Shown: positions 1 through 13,566, counted from the first letter of the stretch. The stretch: DNA of 64,000 bases from Chrysaora quinquecirrha (GCA_014526335.1 JACTAT010000032.1:10174152-10238151), one strand, 5' to 3'. Translations and numbers: made by a program. Notes: generated by a model from the letters alone, not told the origin.

Positions 1-104
1 CGTGGCGGCACAGTGTAATCAGACCAATCCAATACATGACGCTCCGAGACCTTTTTTCTATTGTTTCACAAAACAAATGCGAGCAAATCTGCGAAGGAGC
101 TGCC

Positions 105-3100
105 ATGGCGTCTCAGTGTAAATGCAATGATCGTGATAAACACTGGTAAAACTTACCTTTTCTGACAAAGAACTAGAATTATGACATTAGGGTGGAATGG
201 ATTCAGAAATGTGAAACACTTGGTGCTTGTTGTTAATTCTTAAGAAGAAATTTTGCTTTGTTGCTTTTAAACATTTTGCTAGAAACGAATACTTATTTAT
301 ATATGGTTATCTCCAAATTTTGCGCGGAAGTCATCCAACTTTCTTTAAATATACACTTTCATTGTGACGTTGCCCTTGTGATAAAATTAACATCCAATTT
401 TATTTATTTCGAAGAATCAGCATGCCCATATTTTCTTTCAACAGATGTTCATTTAACTGACCATGCTACCTGAAATAATGCAACAACGACCAAACAATGC
501 GTTTTTATTTTACAACAATTCATTCGGCAATATGCCGGATAGCAATCCAGAAATTTTGAGAAGTTGACAACTGTATGCTTTCTCTTTCCAGCTATTCTTC
601 CTTCTATGAAAACATACTGAAACAGCTAAATCAGACAATTTACATGAAAGAACAGGTAAGATATAACAGAAATCAAACAATCGTTTTCAAGGAGAGTTGT
701 AAGCCTTTTTCTTTTGAACTTTTAAACTATTTTATTGTTACGTCATGAATGAGGTGATCGTATCGCATATCCTGTCGAAAGTAATTCTATATTAAATACC
801 AGAGTTCTCTCTCAATCTAGGAAATCAAGAAGGTTGAAAATGAAACAAAACTGTCAAATTCTGAGCAAAGCGTTGAAGTTGACTGCCTCATGGCTGAAAA
901 ATGCCACTCATTAATCATAGGTATCAAAACTATTTGGCTCTGTGCTCTGTATCAAATTGTAATATATATCCTTTCCCAGTATTTTTATATTTGATAATTT
1001 TGAATTTTCTATAGAAATCACGTCACTTCGAGCGAGAATTTCAGAAATGGCTCAAGTAATCAGAGAACAGGTACAAATTATATGTTTATGTGAAAAATAT
1101 TGCTTAACAAGCCATTAAAAGTTGAAGATAGTAAAGCATCTGCGACATGTAGATTTTGAGTTACAATGTTTGTGTACTTATTTGACCTATTTTGCCTTAA
1201 GCATCAAAGGTGAATTGTGACTTTTTTACATTATTCCGCTTTTTGGCTAGAATTTTTTCACTTTTTAAACTCATATTACATATATCACTCGCAGACTGTC
1301 AGAGGATACTATGTTAATGAATTCAAAATCGAATACTGGAGGCAGTAACCAGATTGTCGAATTCGAATCTTAGCTACCCTTGAAATCATATGGATGTTTT
1401 TAAATTTTAGAATCCTCGCACGCCAATCTATAAGCCAGTTAGAAATGTAATATTCCATTTAAGGAATACTTACAATAGATTAACAACAATTTACACCAGT
1501 GTGTATCAATTTCATATGCTGTGCATTAATAAACACTATATGCTCGATTCCTCTATACCTGTGCGCTTGACTGATTTTTTCTATTTATTACGTCGCCATT
1601 CCAAAAGCCATCCTGTCAATGATGAAGCAAAAGCAAAAGGCAAATCGGAATAAAAACTGGATGTATTAACTTTTTCCACTAAATCTGATTACATAAGATG
1701 TCGGAGTGGCTTGAAACTTCTTCACTTATCACAGCTGCTTTTAACTGTTGATGTTTTCGATCTGAAGGATATTTCCATAAGGGAGCAGTATCAACAAGAA
1801 TATAATTCGTTGACCATTGAACTTTTTAACAATGCTTTTGGGATGAAAAACAGATTTGAACAGTTCCGGTAAGTATGATTCGCCCTGCGTAAATTTCTGC
1901 CACTCTCTTGCTAAAAAGAAACGCAGTTTAAAAACAAGCGGTTTAGAGCAGTGTAATTTGAAAAAAGTATATAATATGAAACCTTACTATGAAACCTTAA
2001 TACGTACCCGCCAGTTTTGGGGCTCTCGGTTTTCCGGGAAATGATTTGGGAAATATAGTGGATAGAAATTGGCTGACACGTAATGAAGTTATTTTCTGCA
2101 ATCAAATGTGATTTGAACAACGATTTTGCAATCTATAAAAAGATTGTCTTGAAACCCGCCGATGTCGTTTAACATTTTTTATTTCGTGTTGTTTAAACGA
2201 CAATGCAACCTATTTTCTGATCTTGGCAATCAAACATTCATAACAGAAAACAATTGCTTTCTCTTCTCTAAAAATACTAGTGATATAAACAACGACAAGG
2301 AAAACACAACTCGCACTGCTAAGCAAAGCAATTAAACTCGTTTAGCGAATAAAGAGTCCGAATTTCTGGCTAGTGGTCATTTACTGAATACTAGGGAAAA
2401 TGGCCGCTTCTATCAGTCAACTCCATCAAATGCTCTGTCTTGTGAGGAGCAAAAACGAAATATAATTTGTGAGAGTGAGATCTTCTCTCAGAAAGCAAAA
2501 TCAGGAATTACAAAACCTTATCGATAGTCTCCTACCCAAACGACTGAGATCGCTTCGTCCGAGAGATTCATGGAGATACATTCTGATCTAATCCGTGGAG
2601 CCGATTGACACTCTAGGAAATACATTCTGAATCTCCAAGTATTATTGAGCTGCTAAACAGCAAAAGTCTGCTATAAAGGAAAAAGGAAAGCAATGGCAAC
2701 AGAAACGAAATCGACGCCAACAACAGAAAGACGCAAGGACAGATAACGTCAGCGAAAGGAAGAAATGAAAGATTAAAATTATTGCCATGCCGTAAAAACC
2801 AGACAGTAGGACGTGAGACCCCTCAGACCTTCAGGACCATTAAGTACTGGCATCAAAAAGGACCATTAACACCAGAGGGTATTTGCCTTCTAAGAACAAT
2901 AGAAGATCGCAGTAGGCTGCCAGTCCGGTTTTTATTAGTAGTGGTACTTCCGCTATTTGGCTGCCTGCCTTCTCTTACGTCTGTCAGTAGTCAATACATT
3001 TTCTTATTCGATTTTTTGTTTGAATACCTCACTGTCTTAGAGCTATGGCCCAAACAAAAACACTTCTTTTCAGGTTAATGCAATTTTTTAAGCCTCGATA

Positions 3101-6100
3101 GATGTCTGTTATTTTAGCGCTCTTTTTCGCTGTCTGCCTTCAGATGTTACAGTCTCAATTCATATCAATTTCCCTTTATTTTCCTTTATTGCAGCGAAGA
3201 CATTTCTTCGGATTTCTTGTTTAGCTAAAACAATTTTATGTAGCGACCAACAATAATAAGTTGTGAGAGAAGAGATTTACTGTTGACTACTTTTTATAAC
3301 AGCATGATTAGATCCAGAGCGCATGTCGAAAATTGGCTTGATTTGAAGGGTTTTAGGCGGTTTGTTATGTTTGGGTTGACAGCACAGCGAGAAAAAAGCC
3401 AATAGAAAACTTGACGGTTAGGGTACTATTGTTTTTCGATTGACTTTCGCAAGAAGCTCCATTTTTTTAACTTGTCAAATCAAGAACATCTCGTTATTAA
3501 TTTCGTTCGAGGGATGTTTCACATTTCAAAAAGATGTACAAGGTTTTTACTAAGACAACAGGATTTCCAATGGATTTCAGTGAAAGCGATAGTTTTCCAA
3601 GCAAGGGTGTATCGTTAATTGTCAACGTAAAGTAGAGGTGCGATGCTGCAATGGAGAAATGGACAAGATTTATAAAATTTTTCACAAAAGAATAAAGCAA
3701 GTTTCCAAAAACTGTTTCAAGATTTTTTGTTTCAAAATCAGGATTTTCTCAAAAGCAAACAAGACCAAAACAAGACTTTGAGGGCTGATTCTTCGTCTGG
3801 CCTCGCGATGCAGCAATATTTTTCTAGGAGGGTGTAGAAAAGAGATTTGCAGACAAAAATGGGTGTTGTTCTGACGTTGTAAACTTAAATTGCTTTTGTT
3901 GATTTAAGACCTATAGCGTTACTATGTAAAATATCAATATTACAGCGCCAATGGAACAGATTTGAACGCGGGGAGGGTTATCAATTCGTTTTAGAAGTGA
4001 ACACCTAAGAAAACTAGCGTCAGGGACCACGTAGATCACCTGGTGGGTACAGACCCGTTCTGCGTTGACTCTATCTTTGAATCTATGGGCCTCATATTGC
4101 CTCCCAAAATCACAAGTTTCTTTTGGAAAAATGAAGCTTTACAGGGGCTTTAAATAAAATATGCATTAAATTCTAAAAACATTTCTACATTAAATGTGAT
4201 GTAAATCGATATCTCAGAAATAATAAACACGATAATAACAGAGCAAATCTGAAAAAATCTCTTATTATTTTAAAACGTTTTGCCTTTATTCGATCCAGAT
4301 ATGATCCGTTTGTACAGTAAAAGTTGGATGGATCACGGACCTTATATTTATATTCATATATATTCATGACAAAGATATATATAAATGATAATTGTATTTC
4401 GGCTAAAGCACCTTTAGAACGATGGAATATTTTGTAACATTTTGATGAATAAGTACATTGAAATTCAGTTGATTATTTTTGTTTAAGATCTTGCCTTTAT
4501 GACGATGTTTTCAATTGTCTTGGTGAAGTGAGAAAACTGGCTGTTGATAGTATGAAAAAAATACGAGAAAAGTCTGGACATTCTGACGGTTTGTATATGC
4601 CTGTCTCGTCATAGCTACATGTGTTGCCTTATTTGATTTGATCAATTGTTTTATATTGCTTGCGAAAATTCAATATTTTGCACTTTTATTGCAGTGGATA
4701 TGAACATTTTGAGTCAAAGATTATTAAGAGCAGAACAGCTGAGAGAAGCCCAGTGGGAGAGCAAGAATCTTTTAAATATGGTAAGGGGCCATCGACTTTT
4801 TGTATTTCTTAACAGCATTAGGCTGCTAACATCGGAGGCTATTGTTTTTAATTTTCACCTATTTGCAGGATGAAATGTAATGTTCACTACCTGTTCTTAA
4901 TTCTCGAATTAATTAGGAGGTCAATTTTTCAGTATAATTTGCTGGCAGGCACGAGTTTTATGTAGATAAACAATTTTTTTTGCTTTGTTCTTTGTTTGGT
5001 TGCCTTTTTTAACTTCATTATCTTTTTTCATATTCAGCACCCAATTTCTTTTCAATCAAGCAGAGCAAAGCACGTTTCGGTCTCTAATTCTCGGCCCACA
5101 ACAGCTTCATGTTCTAATAATACTTGATTTATAAATAGAGAGTATAGCATAGTTACTATGAAGAAACTATAGATATACAGTTTTTGTGTTAACATTGCTT
5201 TGGTAATACTGAAAATTAATTGTTTGAAAACACTTAAATTTATTACATTCTGCCTTTTCGTTGTCAACATCTGAGTTCCATCGTTACTGGTTGTTCTTTA
5301 CCTTAGAATTTCATAACGACAACTTTTTCTAGGTTTGCCTAGCTTATTCCAACGCCTTGCTCATGATATCTTGTCTGAATTTCCAACCCCCCTCTTCTGC
5401 CAAGATCCCCGTTATTGGGCAGCTACGAGTAGTTGTTAATTTCTGGATTTATCCAAGTTAAGTACTGTGGAAGAGTGCCATATGAAAAGCTTTCATGACA
5501 TAGACCGCTTTTAGTTTGGTATTTTAATGCTAGATTCAATCCTCTACAACTTTTTAACAATAAGGAGGGTTATGTAGCAGAGGCGAATAGGCAGTTGAGT
5601 AATAGAGAAGTGTTTGAGGTTTTAAGTGAGGATCCTAGTGTGGAGCTAGAAGCTGAAATAAGGAATTGTATGTCGGAGATTTAGGTTTGTGATCCAGGTT
5701 TGTCGGATAAGGAGGCGTCATTTTTGCAGGTTAAGAAGTCTAAGCCAGGTCGTTTTAATTTGTTGCCTAAGATCCATAAGGGTCTCAGCAGTGTAGTTGG
5801 TAGGCCAGTTATTTCTAATTGTGGTACAGCTACAGAATTTATTTCGGAGTTTTAGATCATCATCTTAACCCACTTGTGATTAGTATTCCATCATATCTTA
5901 AGGACAATAACCATTTTTTGTCGATGCTCGCTGGTATAGGGGATATTCCTGATGATGATTTGCTGTGTACGGCGAATATCGTGGGCCTTTATCCTAGCAT
6001 CCCCCATGACGAGGGGCTAGAGGCGATGCAGTATGCGCTCTAGAGTAGGCGGAATCCAGGAGTGTCTACAGGTTTGCTGGTTAATTGGGCTAAGGTTGTT

Positions 6101-9100
6101 TTGGAGAATAATGTATTCGAGTTTGATGGTGAGGTTTATAGGCAGAAGTTAGGGACGGCGATTGGTACAGCTTATGCTAATTTGTTCATATCTGATTTTG
6201 AGAGGAAGTTGTTGGAGGGTAGCACGGATAAGCCAATGGTTTGGTTTAGGTATATTGACGATGCATTTTTTATCTGGACTCACGGTTAGCGTAGACTGGA
6301 TAGCTTCATGGAATATGTCAGCAATTTCCATCAGGTTATAAAGCTTACGTCTGAGAGCTCCAGAGACGAGGTTAGCTTTTTGGATGTGATGTTTCGTAGG
6401 AAGGAGCGTGCCTTGGAGACAGATCTCTTCTGCAAACCAACTGATACGCATCAGTATTTGCAAAAGGCGTCTTGTCACCCATGGCACATTGAGATGGCTA
6501 TACCGTACAGCCAAACTCTTCGCATCCGTAAAATTTGTTCTGATGAGGCTAAGTTTGACAAACGTTCAGAAGAATTGGTGGGATGGTTGACTTATAGGGG
6601 TTATGAGGAAGGTTTTGTCAGGGAACAAGTTGATAGGATTAGGGTTATTGATAGTGATAGACTGTTAGGACATGATGGTGGACGTAATCAAGGCGGGAAA
6701 CCGTATCCCACTTGTTGTTACTTATCATCCAGCCCTCAATAAGATTCATAATGTTACTAGCAGGCTTCAGCCTATGTTGGAGGCATCTGAAGAGCACAAG
6801 AGGGTATTTCCTAATAAACTACTTGTTGCTTTTAGGCACGCCAGAAATCTTAAGGACTTGCTGGTGATGGTTAGGTTCGCCCCTGTGCGGCAGGAGGATT
6901 TTGTTAAGGGTTGTTATCGATGTGGTAAAGCTCGTTGTCAGGTTTTTCAGTTCATGAAGGAAGGAGATAAGTTTCTGTATAATGTTAATGGTAGGGAGAA
7001 TAGGATTAACTCTAGGTTTGATTGTGATTCATCGGGTGTTGTTTAGTTGTTGAGTTGCAAGGTCTCTGGTGTGCAGTATGTAGTCTCTGGGGCAGACGGC
7101 AAATCACTCTCAATTTTCGTACTAATTAATCCTCTCCTCTTTGTTTTTCTTCTATTCTTCATATTGTATTAGGCAGGTCCCATGTTAGGTTGCTATTGTG
7201 TTGTTACCCCCATTGCAATGTAGGTACTTAAGTAGGCCCCAAATTATTGTAAGAACAGTTACCGATGAAGATCATAGATCGAAACGTTTAGAAAAGTCAT
7301 CTATATTTTTGAATTTCTTAATTCTGTTGAATAGATTCTGAAGCAAAAGTCGTCGAGAAACCGAGATTTCTCCTAATCTACTGTTACTTCTTACAAACTA
7401 TTTAATTTGTTTGTGTTTCTCCATAAAGTGTTTTTTCGTGTATTTTAGCTAAAAAGGCTTAACGATGAAGTGATAAAGATCAAGAAAGAGTGTCTTGAAA
7501 GTAACTTAATGCAAGAGGAAAGAAACACTCTTTTCAAACAAGAAATATCAGCTCTTAGAAAGGTGGCCATTTTTTCCAACCCAATTTTTTATTCCTTGAT
7601 TCTTAACTGATTTCCAATTTTAGCTTCTGAAAATGGCTTTTAGAAACGGCATCAAAAGTACAGCCATTCTTTAAAAATATTATACTTAAAAAAAGTTCTT
7701 TTCAATGTCAATGAGCCCAGAGGTCTTTGAAAAATAACTTTAGATGAGGTAGTAGCAGCAACTTTTTCTCTATTTTCTGTGATCTGAGCTATTTGATTTG
7801 CCTTATATTTATTCCAGGTACTTGCACAGTCGGAAAGAGAATGCAATGTACTTCGCAAAAAGCTTTCAAAGGAGGTAAAAGCTCTTGTCATTGTTGAATA
7901 CAAGGCGAGAAATGTATGCGTTTTGCCGATTTCTGTTTTACGCTTTTGTGTTTATGTCTTTTAGCAAAAAATAAAGACGCAGAAATCAAATTCGCAGCTG
8001 CAGGTAAGAAATTTGTAATCTATTTTTCACTCAACTGTTTTGTTTCACATTCTATAAAACTGTAAATGGTTATTTTTTTCTTATTGTCTATTTTTCAATT
8101 AGCGATAGCGTTCCATTCATGTAGTGCTTCAAAACATTTCTTTTCCCTTTATGTGCTGGCCTTCTTTGCTACTGAATGAAGCTCGAGCTAAATAATTTGA
8201 ATTTTTGAAGACTCAATTCAGTGCCAGTTTAAGTGTGGTAATGGCAATAGCTTGTGGGCTTTGATTTTGAGGGTATGGTCTTGGGATTTTCAAAATGTGA
8301 TGCACTGATAATGAGGCTGATAAACACTGTTTTATCGCTATTCTGTTGGCACAAAGTATTCCATACCATACTTTTGGATAATTCGCATGAAAAAGAGTCC
8401 GTCTATGGCAATTTAGAAACGTTGTCTTTGTTAGTCTTTCGGCAATTTCAACCCCGTCCCTACCTGTCAGTCCAACATTTTCTATTACAATACTTTTAGG
8501 AAGCTGTTGTTTTTGCCACCGCTGTTTCCATTTTAGGAAGCACTGAGCCAGAAGAAAACTGAATTGGCGAAGTCTGCTAATATCGATAGATTGGTAAGCT
8601 GTGGATTTTCATTCGAATACTAGAATTGAACGATTCTCATGACAACAGTTCCTTTGATATTAACAATTGTAATTTTGTTTCAGGTAATATTCAGCAATAT
8701 ATATCCCCGTTTTACTGTCGTTTCTTATTTTGTTTTCGTAAACAGATAAGTGAGCTTGAAGAGAAGGAAGAAAGACTCAGAATTCTGGCAGGTAACACTA
8801 TAAACTCGCTTCTCTACTCGCTAATCCGCATAGTACAACTTTTTCGAATGAAATTAAACAAGAAGCCGAACGGCTTCAACACGGTAGCAACAGAATGGGA
8901 AATAATTCATAACTAGACTCACTACATAAGTCCCACTACTTTGCTCGGTGTTGTTGTTGTTGTTGTTTTCTACAATGGTTGGAGTGACAAATCGAAATAA
9001 GGGGAGCGAAAACTAGAGACTCGTGTCACGAGTCTAATTCATAACCTTTCTTTTAAGAGTCAGAATGTAAGAGAAAAGGAAATATTTAACAAATCAACAA

Positions 9101-12100
9101 AACATGTATATCAATCTTCACTCAATACAATACACTTAATGTGATTGTGAACAGAACAATAAATGTAAGTTATTAATAAGTAATTAATAAACAATACACC
9201 TTTTCAACTAAGAGCCTCGTTTTCAAAATTTGCGAAAATTTGTTCGTACAAAAATTTTAACCCCAGATTCAGATTGAGCACCTTTATTTTAGTGTTGAGG
9301 CAAATTTTTATGATTCTAGTCATTACGGTGTTGATTTTATAGCGACGAAAAGTTCGAAAATTTATTAAGGATTTGACCGTGAAAAATCGCTCGGGGTGAA
9401 ATTTTACACCCTCAGTCATTTTTCACGGTTAAATCATTTATAACTTTTCACATTTTTAATCGCTATAAAATGAACATCGTAAGGTCTAGAAGCGTAAAAA
9501 TTTGCCCAAACACTAAAACGAAGGTGCTGAATTCGAATCTGACGTCGAAATGCTTCTGTGACACAATTTTTAATTTTTTTGAAAACGAGGTCCTTAGTTG
9601 AAAAGGTGTGTTATAAATAAAAATCTCAAGTACCAATGAAGGATGACGCCAATTTGTCATGCGTCAAGCATAAGCTTGACAATAGAATCCATTGTATGAG
9701 GACCTTTATTCCTGCGCAAAATACACGTCTCAGGACGCCAATTTGTCATGCGTCAAGCATAAGCTTAACAGAATCAATTGTATGAGGACTTTTGTTCCTG
9801 CGGAAAATACATATCTCAGGACGCCAATTTGTGTCAAGACTAAGCTAGACGATGGAATCCATTGTATGAGGACTTTTGTTCCTGCGGAAAATTCACGTCT
9901 CATGTGTCATGAGCTAGAAAAACACGAGCTAGAAAACCATGGAAACTATTGAATTAAGGGCGCGGTTCTACCTTTTGGGCGCGGTTCGACTTTTCGATTC
10001 CACTGGTTTTAAACACGTTATCAACTACGTTGCTACCGTGAATAACCTTCATTGAAATTATAAAGAATTTATCACTATTAATTGCATTGCTTTTACTGTT
10101 GCTTTTTAATGCAAATTTCAAAATTGTGAGAATAGTGGAAACATTTTAAGACATACTTAAACGCTTTTCTATTTGATACTTCTCAATGTATAAACGTCAG
10201 AAACAAAGAGAAACAATTCATTAAGGTAGAATCTATATCCTGATATGTATTGAAATGCACTAATCAAAAAGTGAAGCCCAATTGGAACTTTGTGTAACCA
10301 CCAATCGGCCTTCGGGTTACAGCTGAAAGACAAAATTATAATCGAAGCGTCCAACTGAATTAAGGAACTATTTCTTTCTATATGAATCGGCCTTTTGGTT
10401 TTGATGTTTACAGATTCCAAAACTCCAAAATAGAACAAAGGTCTTGCTTCGCCAATTATTTGAAAAAAATCCTCGCTGTAACTTCCTTCACAGTTTGATT
10501 GTCGACAGACTGTTGTCATATGTCTGAATCATGCTCAGGGCTAGGTTGTTGCGCGCGAGGTGGTTGCTCTCTTTGCCGAAAAATATGCTCACGGATACTT
10601 GTAGGGACGTGTTGTTTTATAATATCTCCTGGTTCCTGGGAAGTGTGATCTACGTACTTTGCATCACACCAGCACGAGATTTCATAAATGATCGAGCATT
10701 TTGTTTCATAGATACACATTTTCAATTTATGTTAGAACTTTCCGAGAGCTAAAATTTAGCTGAGGGTTGGCAGCAACGAAACACTTGGTAATGGCCTTTT
10801 CTACATGGTTTCCCGCTGTATCCCGCAAGCTGATAAGAGTGTAAAACACATTTCCAATTCGGCTTCAATTTTTTATTCCAAAGGGGCATTTCAATCCGCA
10901 TCCGGGTAGAAATGGTCAATAGCCGAAAATAATAATTAGTACCATATCCCTGTCATATGCTCCATCCCCTAGCATGTCATTAGAACAATACGTTGGAGGC
11001 AATGGACTATAAATGAAAAGACTAGAACGATAATCTCAAGTTCAAATTGTAACCGAAAAATGTGGACATGGAGCGAGTGCTTCATCTTGTGCGCAAGTTG
11101 CAGGAAGATCGGGTTAAGTATGGAAAATTGGGAAAAAAATTTTATCGCAGGTTTGAATAAAGAAACGACGAACCCTATAGCAATCAAGAAGATTATAAAG
11201 ATATACATATCAAACTATCAAACTAGCGCAAGTTAATATTGAGTGGAACTATAGGCCAAAATTGCGCTGCAAAGAACAATTCTTCAATATGCCATGATCT
11301 CAAGTCAAACATTGCAACGGAGTTTTTCTCCACTCATTTTACTGAAAAAAAAACAGTCATAATTTTAAACATGTGGGCTCTATTGTTTGTCTTATCGAGG
11401 GGGGGGCTGCTGTTAGATGTGCTAAATCGATATTTTGGCTAATTTGTGTCAAACATTTTCAAACATTACTTTTTCGAGTTGATGTAGTCATTGTAAACCT
11501 GTTGCCTCAAGAACATTGTTTATTATCAAATTTGAGAGCCGTTGTCCGAATCATTTAAAAGATCACTTTTCAAACAATTCTTTGATGAGATCATCACCTT
11601 TTCAATTTTCCAGAACAAAATGCTCGAGATAATTCAATATCAAGAAGATCAAAGGTCGAAAATAAAAAGGTTTGACAATTCCTCTCCTGACAGTGCATAA
11701 TCATAAAGTAGTAGCTAACACACCATCATAATATGCCTGCCGCTCTTTGTACAAGGGCAAAGAGTAGTAAGTATTGAATGTTACTCGGATAAAAAAGGAG
11801 CACAGAATTGCACGTGCAATTGAATAACGTAGCGCAAGTTGCAGAAGTTTTTCTACTTTAGCTCAACTTGTGAATCAATTCAAAGCTCAAGCAACTGGAT
11901 CAGATCAGGTTCCCGAAAAAAATTTGATGATAAAAAAATTCTTTACAAATAAATTTAATAAAATCAGAAAGTCATTTGCTTTCCCGTCTCTAACGAAATT
12001 CCGACGATTTTCCCCCTTTTGTTACATATTGGGGTTTCCTAATTGATGAATAGCCAGCAGTGTCAGAGGATAATTCTTTGAAATTAACTTCAATTGATTT

Positions 12101-12694
12101 GTTTCATATTCTCAAAGCGAATTCAATGTTGATACTGTCTAGTTTATATTTTATGTTTATTTATAGTATTTTGGTGTTGCCTTCGGTTGCCTGTCTCTAG
12201 TTGTATTTTCTTTTGATAAGTTAGTTTACTTTCTTCTTCAATGCAGACACTGAAACAAACTTTTAACAAGCTTTCCCACGAAAGAAGTTTAAAACTAGAC
12301 GCTTTCGAAAGGTGTGGAGATCTGCAGAAGCAGGTAACGCGTGCAAATTATCGTAATATGTACTTATCGAATCTAAGTTTGTATCTGTAGACTCCTTAGG
12401 CTCCTGTGAATTTGAGAACTCATTACTGATGAAAATGAAAGTCTGTCCCTTTGTAATTTTCATATTATATTATAGATTATATAATATTGGTCAATATTGG
12501 TGTATAAATGAATACCGGAATGGATATGTTTGCCTCCTTCCTGCTTTTTGCAATGTGCAAAATAGATGTTTCCGATTTAGAAGCCTCACACTGATTTTAA
12601 ACTGAAAACCGACACTAAACTTTGCTTTGTATTTACCTGCAGATCGATGCTTACGAAGAGCACCTTGAACTTATAGCGCGTCCAGCATCATCCC
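105..12694 (+). CDS. Multi-exon coiled-coil protein gene, exons 1-15
   Basis: Exons read from AG/GT borders and phase: 105-145, 592-655, 821-920, 1015-1070, 1735-1868, 4488-4588, 4695-4780, 7449-7562, 7818-7874, 7965-8003, 8537-8593, 8746-8791, 11614-11669, 12247-12333, 12643-12694. Every junction is phase-compatible and no exon has an in-frame stop, which is strong evidence for a real gene. The start is ATG at 105 (context gccATGG), giving MASQCKCNDRDKH. Exon peptides are rich in Glu, Lys, Leu and Gln with heptad-like spacing, for example ISELEEKEERLRILA and EALSQKKTELAKSANIDRL. I see no enzyme motif, signal peptide or membrane segment. Family knowledge: such proteins are usually cytoskeletal, ciliary or centrosomal scaffolds, but I do not recognise this one. 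It probably continues into the duplicated block after 13.4 kb. Exon 15 ends in phase 1 and the next clear exon starts in phase 0, so at least one exon is missing or unseen. Confidence 0.72.
1869..4487. other. Large intron, no recognisable gene
   Basis: This is the intron between exons 5 and 6 of the coiled-coil gene. It is AT-rich. Short open frames near 2.8-3.1 kb and 3.5-3.7 kb lack coding composition, domains and convincing splice context. I see no transposon ends. Confidence 0.5.
5540..7330 (+). mobile_element. Penelope-like retroelement (PLE1), decayed RT plus linker
   Basis: A reverse-transcriptase frame runs through conserved PLE blocks: LPKIHKG and GRPVISNCGTATEF near 5.77-5.84 kb, LDHHLNPLV, GTAIGTAYANLF near 6.15-6.19 kb, RYIDDAFFIWTHG (YIDD catalytic motif) near 6.25-6.29 kb, and KPTDTHQYL near 6.44 kb. 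Then follow a Cys-rich linker (CYRCGKARC) and the start of a GIY-YIG-like segment (LLSCKVSGVQYV) near 7.05 kb, which degrades. The frame has TAG stops near 5682, 6041, 6287 and 7045 and frameshifts near 5850 and 6700, so it is inactive. RT plus GIY-YIG is the standard Penelope arrangement. It lies in intron 7 of the coiled-coil gene, same strand. Ends are approximate; no target duplication was found. Confidence 0.85.
7262..7287 (+). ncRNA. Degenerate hammerhead-ribozyme-like motif at PLE1 3' side
   Basis: The string CCGATGA, then GATC-ATA-GATC, then GAAAC resembles the hammerhead core (CUGANGA, stem II, GAAA) with one core base changed (U to C). Penelope elements are known to carry hammerhead motifs. 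Stems I and III are not clear, so activity is doubtful. Confidence 0.3.
9196..9609. mobile_element. Foldback MITE, copy 1
   Basis: About 414 bp in which the two halves are long inverted copies of each other. The left end reads CACCTTTTCAACTAAG and its reverse complement closes the right end, followed inward by CCTCGTTTTCAAAA on both arms. The centre also folds: the text before and after gtgaaattttacac is inverted. There is no coding capacity. Two relatives lie at 16391-16800 and 21416-21825, so this is a family. It sits in intron 12 of the coiled-coil gene. Confidence 0.7.
9645..9905. repeat. Three-copy tandem repeat, 86-89 bp unit
   Basis: Units begin with gacgccaatttgt at 9645, 9734 and 9820. 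Each contains ccattgtatgaggac or a close variant and ends in acgtctca or a variant. Copies differ by several substitutions and small indels. Unit 3 lacks part of the catgcgtcaagc segment. Confidence 0.8.
10320..10725 (-). pseudogene. Penelope-like GIY-YIG endonuclease fragment
   Basis: On the minus strand, ISCWCDAKYVDHT followed by IKQHVPTSIRE (about 10.7-10.55 kb) and, in another frame, YSEDFFQIIGEARPLF, FGVLESVNIKTKRP (about 10.47-10.38 kb) match the order seen in GIY-YIG domains of Penelope-like elements: the YVG-type turn, the conserved His-containing block, then a LEA.YIKT-type C-terminal block. The RT part is absent, so this is a truncated copy, and a frame change separates the two blocks. 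It is opposite in strand to PLE1. The assignment rests on family motif order recalled, not on an alignment. Confidence 0.6.
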
Positions 12695-13392
12695 GTGAGC
12701 ATTGTATTTACAATTTTATCATCTGTTCTGAAATTTTTAGTTTTGTTCAAGCAAACTCTAGGCCTCTTCTTAGTCCCTTTAACCCTGTACCATATAATTC
12801 ACGTCTTTTTGGATTCCATATGCAATTCGATATTTTAGTTTTCTACTGTTCACGTTATATCGCTTTACTTTTGTGCTACATTCTCACTCCTTTCTGCTTC
12901 ATATTACATAGCGATTCCTATAGATGTCACTGCATAGCAACTAGACGTGTCAAAACTTTTTATAAGTGTTTTTTGAAGTTATGAAACAAATTTTTTTACC
13001 AAATTAGCCTCACAAATAGTCTATTGAAGTTTGTTACGTACAAAGTCATAAATAACAACATATAGAAATGGAATTTAAAGGGGCTTGGTCGTGCATAATT
13101 TTGAAATTAGTTGCTAAAGTAAATGCACTGCTGTGAAGTCAAATCTTTAAACTTTTCAAGGCGCCCATGAAAATCCTCACATATTTTATGATTGCTTAGA
13201 TACAGGCTGATTTGGAACAGTAATTTTCTCCATGGATTCATCAAATCCACGCTACTAAAATCTGTAACTGGCAGCTCTTTTGAATTTGCAAAATAGAAAC
13301 CATTTTGTACAATTTATTCTCCGTTCAAAATTACCATTGCTACACTAGCCTGTCTTTACATTAGCCTGTTTCTTTACAGTTTTTTGAGCAAG
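12695..13392. other. Intronic stretch with possible unplaced exon
   Basis: A phase 1 to phase 0 exon of the coiled-coil gene should lie here but I cannot place it. A possible small exon at about 13379-13408 (after ctttacag, reading FFEQALLTEL) crosses the left edge of the tandem duplication. Nothing else is recognisable. Confidence 0.35.
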
Positions 13393-13566
13393 CGCTTTTA
13401 ACTGAACTAGTATAAAAAGTTTGAGTTACTTTCGGATGAAATAATTCTTTATATCAGTGTATTTTGAAAGCGAACCAAGGGAAGCCATTAGCAAAGATTA
13501 CGATAGAGATGAGATAGTTATGAATCTTCTAAATCCTTTTACTAAATTTTCCGTCCATTAAAACAG

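Noticed and set aside
1856..2120. Small opposing frames near 1.9-2.1 kb
   Set aside because: The plus frame overlaps a clear donor at 1869 and neither has coding features.
5680..7047. All four stops in the PLE1 frame are TAG, possible amber readthrough
   Set aside because: Four events are too few, frameshifts are also present, and other elements in the window have TAA and TGA stops, so decay is enough.
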